From: Vulcaniibacterium gelatinicum
GTDB taxonomy: Bacteria > Pseudomonadota > Gammaproteobacteria > Xanthomonadales > Xanthomonadaceae
NCBI RefSeq assembly: GCF_008033445.1
Contig: NZ_VNKO01000008.1
Span: 51,950 to 115,949, forward strand
Length of the DNA stretch: 64,000 nucleotides
Direction of reading: 5' to 3'
The translations under genes and the position numbers were made by a program. The notes beneath the pieces are model-generated. The model saw only the letters and a program-made list of their open reading frames with translations. It searched no databases and had not been told where the DNA came from. Below, one piece after another: positions 60,288 to 64,000 of this stretch (position 1 is the stretch's first letter; each line of letters begins with the position of its first letter).

Positions 60288-60716
60288 GGCTTGTTTCTTG
60301 AGACAGCGGCTCGTGTGCTTTGGCAGCACGCTGTTTGAGCGCTCCATGCACTTACGCCGTACCAGGTCATAAGCGCTGCACCGCAGCAACGTGCACCGGC
60401 CTCGGCATCGAGGCTCGGGGCAAGAGCAAATCACAGCACCGTGTAGGGGGTCGCTGGTCGGCCCGCTGGGCTTGGACAAGTGACCGTTTTGCTGGTCGGC
60501 CCGCTGGGCTTGGACAAGTGACCGTTTTGCTGGTCGGCCGGGGGCGGGGCCTCGGGCAGTGGGTTCCTCGCCCGCCAGCCTGGCCCGGACAAGTGCTGGC
60601 GCGGCCAGGGTGGGGTGCTTATCCTCCTCCGGGGAGTTGGGTGGAGGGTGCAGGTTCCGCCGCCTAACTATTCGTTCAAGCCGATGCCGCTTCGCGGCAC
60701 GGCTTAACTCAGTGTG
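60282..60716 (+). mobile_element. cassette 4 (family B, internal duplication)
   Basis: This 435-base cassette contains an exact 38-bp tandem duplication (60456-60493 and 60494-60531), giving three GGACAAGTG motifs. The minus-strand frame 60282-60479 ends SRCLKKQAA on the core TAA. Confidence 0.8.
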
Positions 60717-60722
60717 TTAGGC
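60662..60722 (+). repeat. attC of cassette 4 (short, 61 bp)
   Basis: It runs from GCCTAAC (60662-60668) to GTTAGGC (60716-60722). The loop CGCTTCGCGGCACGG carries a CGATGCC arm variant matched by GGCACGG. Confidence 0.9.
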
Positions 60723-61061
60723 GGCTGAAAGCGCAACAGCGCGTTTGGGGAAGATCATCGTTCCCGCGGCTCGCCCTTCGCGCATCGGTCGCATCCGTTC
60801 ACGCACCGCAACATGGCGTTGATTTGATCACTGGCCTTTGCGTCATGGGCAGGGGCAAAGGCCGGGGACGGGGCTTTGGGCAGGGGCAATTCGCGGGTCG
60901 GGGGCTGGGGTCGCCGGCCTGCCCGCTTGGCTTGGACAAGTGCTGGCATCCTAGGGCGGGGTCTGTTTATGCTCGGCCGGGATGGGCGGTAATGAGAGAT
61001 CAGAGCCGCCTAACTGTTCGTCCAAGCCGACGCCGCTTCGCGGCGCGGCTTAACTCAGGTG
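60717..61061 (+). mobile_element. cassette 5 (family A)
   Basis: This 345-base cassette is nearly identical to cassette 7 in its left half. The minus-strand frame 60755-60949 (MPALVQA, DQINAMLRCVNGCDRC) stops early at TGA where cassette 1 has TGG. One GGACAAGTG. Confidence 0.8.
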
Positions 61062-61067
61062 TTAGGC
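61008..61067 (+). repeat. attC of cassette 5 (short, 60 bp)
   Basis: It runs from GCCTAAC (61008-61014) to GTTAGGC (61061-61067). Confidence 0.9.
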
Positions 61068-61461
61068 GGCTGAAAGCGCAGCAACGCCCGTGAGAGCGAA
61101 TCATTGTGCCCGCCGCCCGCCCTCGTGCATCGGTTGCATTCGTTTTCGCACCGCAGCATGGCGTTGATCTGGTCATGGGCCTTTGCGCCATGGGCAGGGG
61201 CAAAGGCCGGGCACGGGGCTTTGGGCAGGAGCAATTCGCGGGTCGGGGATCGTGGTCGCCGGCCTGCCCGCCTGGCCTGGACAAGTGCTGGCATCCTCGG
61301 GTCTGGTCTGTTTATGCTCGGCCGGGGATGGGCGGTGATGAGAGATCAGAGCCGCCTAACTGTTCGTTCAAGCCGACGCCGCTTCGCTCCGGCAAAAGGG
61401 CGGCACTGAAGAGCGTGCCACCCTTTTGCCTCCACTGCGCAGCGCGGCTTAACTCAGTGTG
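61062..61461 (+). mobile_element. cassette 6 (family A)
   Basis: This 400-base cassette is a diverged A copy. The minus-strand frame 61055-61294 keeps DQINAMLRCENECNRC, then shifts frame. One GGACAAGTG. Confidence 0.8.
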
Positions 61462-61467
61462 TTAGGC
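61354..61467 (+). repeat. attC of cassette 6 (long, 114 bp)
   Basis: It runs from GCCTAAC (61354-61360) to GTTAGGC (61461-61467). The loop is almost identical to that of attC1. Confidence 0.9.
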
Positions 61468-61861
61468 GGCTGAAAGCGCAACAGCGCGTTTGGGGAAGAT
61501 CATCGTTCCCGCGGCTCGCCCTTCGCGCATCGGTCGCATCCGTTCACGCACCGCAACATGGCGTTGATTTGATCACTGGCCTTTGCGTCATGGGCAGGGG
61601 CAAAGGCCGGGGACGGGGCTTTGGGCAGGGGCAATTGGTAGGTCGGGGGCTGGGGTCGCCGGCCTGGCAGCTTGGCCTGGACAAGTGCTGGCATCCTGGG
61701 GCGGGGTCTGTTTATGCTCGGCCCGGAGCGGGCGGTAATGAGAGATCAGAGCCGCCTAACTGTTCGTTCAAGCCGACGCCGCTTCGTTCCGGCAAAAGGG
61801 CGGCACTGAAGAGCGTGCCACCCTTTTGCCTCCACTACGCAGCGCGGCTTAACTCAGGGTG
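61462..61861 (+). mobile_element. cassette 7 (family A)
   Basis: This 400-base cassette has a left half like cassette 5 and a right half and attC like cassette 1, so it looks mosaic. The minus-strand frame 61500-61694 matches that of cassette 5 at its end. One GGACAAGTG. Confidence 0.8.
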
Positions 61862-61867
61862 TTAGCC
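61754..61867 (+). repeat. attC of cassette 7 (long, 114 bp)
   Basis: It runs from GCCTAAC (61754-61760) to GTTAGCC (61861-61867). The last six bases belong to cassette 8, which explains the changed core. Confidence 0.9.
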
Positions 61868-62815
61868 ATTGCACCCACTACTTTCGTCACTGAGCCATCC
61901 ATGAAGCACATTCAACTCAGCACGCTCTCAATCAAGAGTCATCCCCAGCTCAACGAAAAGTGGGTGCAAGAGGTAATTGCCGCGAACCCATCAATTCTTG
62001 GCCTAGGAGACCTCGTTCTAGTCGACAAGGAGCGGACTCAACCTTCCGGAGGCAGGTTGGACTTGCTCTTCAAGGATTCGGATGGACCAACGCGGTACGA
62101 GGCGGAGCTTCAACTTGGCGCAACGGATGAAACACATATCATCCGCACAATTGAGTACTGGGACATTGAACGTCGCCGTTATCCCCAATATGAACATGTC
62201 GGTGTACTCATCGCTGAGAACGTCACATCAAGGTTCCTCAATGTAATCAGCCTTTTCAATGGATTTATACCGCTAGTGGCGCTGCAGATGACCGCCATTC
62301 AAATCGATGGCGGCATCGGGCTCCACTTCACAAAAGTCGTCGATGCCCTACGCCTCGGTCCGGCGGATGACTCCGAGATCATTGAGCCCGCTGACCGCGC
62401 CTACTGGGAGAGCCGCGTCCCACAAAAGATCGTCAAGATGGCGGATGAGATCATTGAGATTTGCAAGGCCTTTGATCCATCCCTTGAGCTTAAGTTCAAC
62501 AAGCAATACATCGGCTTTGCTCGCGGTGGTATCGCCTTTAACTTTGCAACTTGCAAGCCTCGCAAGACAGCCATGAATCTATCGATCCGTCTTCCACGCA
62601 GTGACGAAGTGGACGGAAAGCTGGAGCAATCTGGGCTTGACATGCTTGAGTACGCCAGGTGGGGCGCGTACCGCATCAAGTTGGAGCCTACCGATATCGC
62701 CAAGCACCGCACGCTCATCGAGGACATGCTCCACCTTGCCTATGAGCAGCGCTAGAGCAATGGCTAACAATTCATTCAAGCCGAAGCCGCTTCGCGGCTC
62801 GGCTTAATTCAGGCG
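61862..62815 (+). mobile_element. cassette 8 (nuclease-like gene)
   Basis: This 954-base cassette holds one plus-strand gene (61901-62755). Its left core is TTAGCC and its own attC starts GGCTAAC, the exact complement, which confirms the boundaries. It is less GC-rich than the chromosome. Confidence 0.9.
61901..62755 (+). CDS. PD-(D/E)XK nuclease-like cassette protein
   Basis: This 284-residue protein has a restriction-endonuclease-like core: Asp54 in GGRLDLLF, then RYEAELQLG with Glu69-x-Gln71 in place of the usual E-x-K, and ETHIIRTIEYWDIERRRYP after it. EKWVQEVIAANPSIL precedes the core as a helical lead. A C-terminal domain (about 180-284) is of unknown type. The start at 61901 is preferred; 61859 lies in attC7. 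There is no clear ribosome-binding site. A role in DNA cleavage or defence is possible but unproven. Confidence 0.75.
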   Translation: MKHIQLSTLSIKSHPQLNEKWVQEVIAANPSILGLGDLVLVDKERTQPSGGRLDLLFKDSDGPTRYEAELQLGATDETHIIRTIEYWDIERRRYPQYEHVGVLIAENVTSRFLNVISLFNGFIPLVALQMTAIQIDGGIGLHFTKVVDALRLGPADDSEIIEPADRAYWESRVPQKIVKMADEIIEICKAFDPSLELKFNKQYIGFARGGIAFNFATCKPRKTAMNLSIRLPRSDEVDGKLEQSGLDMLEYARWGAYRIKLEPTDIAKHRTLIEDMLHLAYEQR

Positions 62816-62821
62816 TTAGGC
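62762..62821 (+). repeat. attC of cassette 8 (short, 60 bp)
   Basis: It runs from GGCTAAC (62762-62768) to GTTAGGC (62815-62821). Confidence 0.9.
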
Positions 62822-63212
62822 GGCTTGTTTCTTGAGACAGCGGCTCGTGTGCTTTGGCAGCACGCTGTTTGAGCACTCCATGCACTTACGCCGTACCAGG
62901 TCATAAGCGCTGCACCGCAGCAACGTGTACCGGCCTCGGCATCGGGGCCTCGGGCAAAAGCAAATCGCAGCACCGTGTAGGAGGTCGCTGGTCGGCCCGC
63001 TGGGCTTGGACAAGTGACCGTTTTGCTGGTCGGCCGGGGGCGGGGCCTCGGGCAGTGGGTTCCTCGCCCGCCAGCCTGGCCCGGACAAGTGCTGGCGCGG
63101 CCAGGGTGGGGTGCTTATCCTCCTCCGGGGAGTTGGGTGGAGGGTGCAGGTTCCGCCGCCTAACTATTCGTTCAAGCCGATGCCGCTTCGCGGCACGGCT
63201 TAACTCAGTGTG
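62816..63212 (+). mobile_element. cassette 9 (family B)
   Basis: This 397-base B copy is nearly identical to cassette 4 without its 38-bp duplication. The minus-strand frame 62816-63088 ends TSRCLKKQAA on the core TAA. Two GGACAAGTG motifs. Confidence 0.8.
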
Positions 63213-63218
63213 TTAGCC
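63158..63218 (+). repeat. attC of cassette 9 (short, 61 bp)
   Basis: It runs from GCCTAAC (63158-63164) to GTTAGCC (63212-63218), the last six bases coming from cassette 10. Confidence 0.9.
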
Positions 63219-63232
63219 CTTCGCGCAGGCAC

Positions 63233-63264
63233 TTGCAGCGGTCAGAGTGATACTATAGTATCAC
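63233..63264 (+). promoter_or_regulatory. toxin-antitoxin promoter and palindromic operator
   Basis: TTGCAG (63233-63238) and TAGTAT (63256-63261) are 17 bp apart. The -10 lies inside a perfect 18-bp palindrome GTGATACTATAGTATCAC (63247-63264). The antitoxin ATG (63268) is where transcription would start. Autorepression by the antitoxin is the likely control. Confidence 0.7.
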
Positions 63265-63267
63265 CTC

Positions 63268-63525
63268 ATGAGAACCGAACTCGTGACCACCCTCAAGCGC
63301 CAAGCAACCGAGCTTCTTTCCGAGCTCGAGCGTGATAAGGAGCCGATCCTTATTACCCAGCATGGCCTGCCCAGTGCCTACCTCGTCGACGTTGAGAGCT
63401 ACGAGCTTATGCAACAGCGCATGGCCGTGCTCGAAGGCATCGCTCGTGGAGAACTGGCTGTCGCAGAAGGGCGCGTGGCCACCCATTCCCAAGCCAAGGC
63501 GCGTCTTGCCAGATGGCTGAAATAA
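63268..63525 (+). CDS. Phd/YefM-family antitoxin
   Basis: This 85-residue antitoxin has the N-terminal DNA-binding fold (LVTTLKRQATELLSELERDK, EPILITQHGLPSAYLVDVES, YELMQQRMAVLEGI) and a disordered, charged C-terminus that would wrap the toxin. It overlaps the toxin gene by 13 bases. It binds the palindrome upstream by analogy with the family. Confidence 0.88.
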   Translation: MRTELVTTLKRQATELLSELERDKEPILITQHGLPSAYLVDVESYELMQQRMAVLEGIARGELAVAEGRVATHSQAKARLARWLK

Positions 63526-63833
63526 TCTGGTCGGAGCCGGCGCTTAGCGATCTGGATGCTATTGCCGATTACATTGCTCTAGAAAACCCCGTCGCTGCTG
63601 CGGAACTGGTCAAACGTGTGTTCAAGCACGTCGAGCAGTTGGCCGATCATCCTGAGAGCGGCAGTCGCCCGCAAGAATTGAAGCGCTCGCGTTATCGTCA
63701 AATTGTCGAGCCTCCTTGCCGCATCTTCTATCGCTATGATGGGCAGAAGGTCTATATTCTTCATGTCATGCGCGCCGAGCGTTTATTGCGCAAGGGGCGA
63801 CTTGCTGCAAGATCCAAGCAGGCGAAGGGCTAA
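63513..63833 (+). CDS. ParE/RelE-superfamily toxin
   Basis: This 106-residue toxin has the RelE/ParE fold: IIWSEPALSDLDAIADYIAL, then LADHPESGSRP, RQIVEPPCRIFYRYDGQKVYI and a VMRAERLLRK end. The pattern is closer to ParE (DNA gyrase poison) than to the ribonuclease RelE, but the target is not certain. The stop lies at the attC start. Confidence 0.88.
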   Translation: MAEIIWSEPALSDLDAIADYIALENPVAAAELVKRVFKHVEQLADHPESGSRPQELKRSRYRQIVEPPCRIFYRYDGQKVYILHVMRAERLLRKGRLAARSKQAKG

Positions 63834-63873
63834 CCATTCGTTCAAGCCGACGCCACTTCGTGGCGCGGCTTAA
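63828..63873 (+). repeat. truncated attC of cassette 10
   Basis: It begins GGCTAAC (63828-63834) and keeps both arms up to GCGCGGCTTAA, but the terminal CTCAG...GTTAGGC is missing because the IS element follows. Confidence 0.8.
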
Positions 63874-64000
63874 GGAAGGTCTGAACAACTCCCATGATCT
63901 CGGCGACAATAGCGCACCGCGATTGGGGTGACGATCGATGCAGCTGACGTTCGGTGACGCCGAGGGCATGGGCAAGCGCAAGCGTACCCGGCGGGAGATC
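63874..64000 (+). mobile_element. IS5-like insertion sequence, left end
   Basis: The terminal sequence GGAAGGTCTGAACAACTCC begins near 63874. A start codon follows at 63938. The element continues beyond the window. Its end is repeated as the solo remnant at 11942. Confidence 0.8.
63938..64000 (+). CDS. IS5-family transposase, N-terminal fragment
   Basis: Only 21 residues are in the window (MQLTFGDAEGMGKRKRTRRE and one more). This opening is typical of one IS5-family transposase group. It is cut by the window edge, not broken. Confidence 0.75.
   Translation, partial: MQLTFGDAEGMGKRKRTRREI

Larger units (their letters stand above)
63213..63873 (+). mobile_element. cassette 10 (toxin-antitoxin), truncated
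   Basis: The cassette starts TTAGCC and its attC starts GGCTAAC (63828-63834). It carries its own promoter and two genes. The right end of its attC is replaced by the IS element from about 63874. Confidence 0.85.

Noticed and set aside
59156..61865. Plus-strand frames ending in SFKPTPLR-type tails
   Set aside because: These tails are the translated attC arm (GTTCAAGCCGACGCC). The bodies have no start signal and drift between copies, so they are not called as genes.
59042..63873. CRISPR-like spaced repeats
   Set aside because: The repeats are 60-114 bp with imperfect inverted arms and GTTRRRY cores next to intI, so they are attC sites.

Overview
The window is chromosomal DNA from a very GC-rich gammaproteobacterium. 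Gene content points to the Xanthomonadaceae/Lysobacteraceae (Lysobacter, Luteimonas and relatives): an ECF sigma factor paired with a Ser/Thr kinase, double-glycine leaders of the MREL..ELEAVDGG type, paired palindromic intergenic repeats, and a chromosomal integron. The genus assignment is inference; no rRNA or marker gene is present.

Layout. 1-919: rpmB and rpmG with promoter and terminator. 1019-11941: a visibly less GC-rich block, probably acquired. It holds pyrC, a DUF6671-like gene, a Na+/Ca2+ exchanger, a TerB/DUF697 protein, a P-type cation ATPase, a PII-like protein, an SbtA bicarbonate transporter and an unknown gene, all on the minus strand and partly overlapping. A LysR regulator (NhaR-like) and a Sua5-type enzyme follow on the plus strand. 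The block ends in a solo insertion-sequence end at 11942, and its pyrC lacks the active-site lysine. 11982-20904: housekeeping genes (acs, EF-hand protein, desaturase, mutM, ECF sigma plus kinase, tdk). 20952-27191: a chaperone-usher (spore-coat-U type) pilus operon interrupted by a HAF-repeat gene with an in-frame stop. 27646-34917: rep helicase, lipoproteins, plsB. 34957-39154: a peptide export cluster with a C39-peptidase ABC transporter, an HlyD adaptor, two double-glycine precursor peptides and the relic of a third. 39253-57842: conserved genes (ttcA, rdgC, YgjP-type protease, hemH, tatABC, glyQS, tamAB).

57873-64000 is a chromosomal integron: intI on the minus strand, attI with a candidate Pc promoter, then ten cassettes separated by well-formed attC sites. 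Eight of the ten cassettes are copies of only two related sequence families (A and B) with no convincing plus-strand gene. The other two carry a PD-(D/E)XK-like protein and a Phd/ParE-type toxin-antitoxin pair. The last attC is cut by an IS5-like element whose end matches the solo end at 11942, and this element runs off the window.

The most unusual material is the reiterated A/B cassette array (shared GGACAAGTG motif, minus-strand reading frames that end inside the attC core, compensated attC stems). Next are the peptide export cluster, the SbtA/PII-like block, and a set of genes whose -10-like hexamer lies exactly six bases before ATG, which suggests leaderless transcripts.
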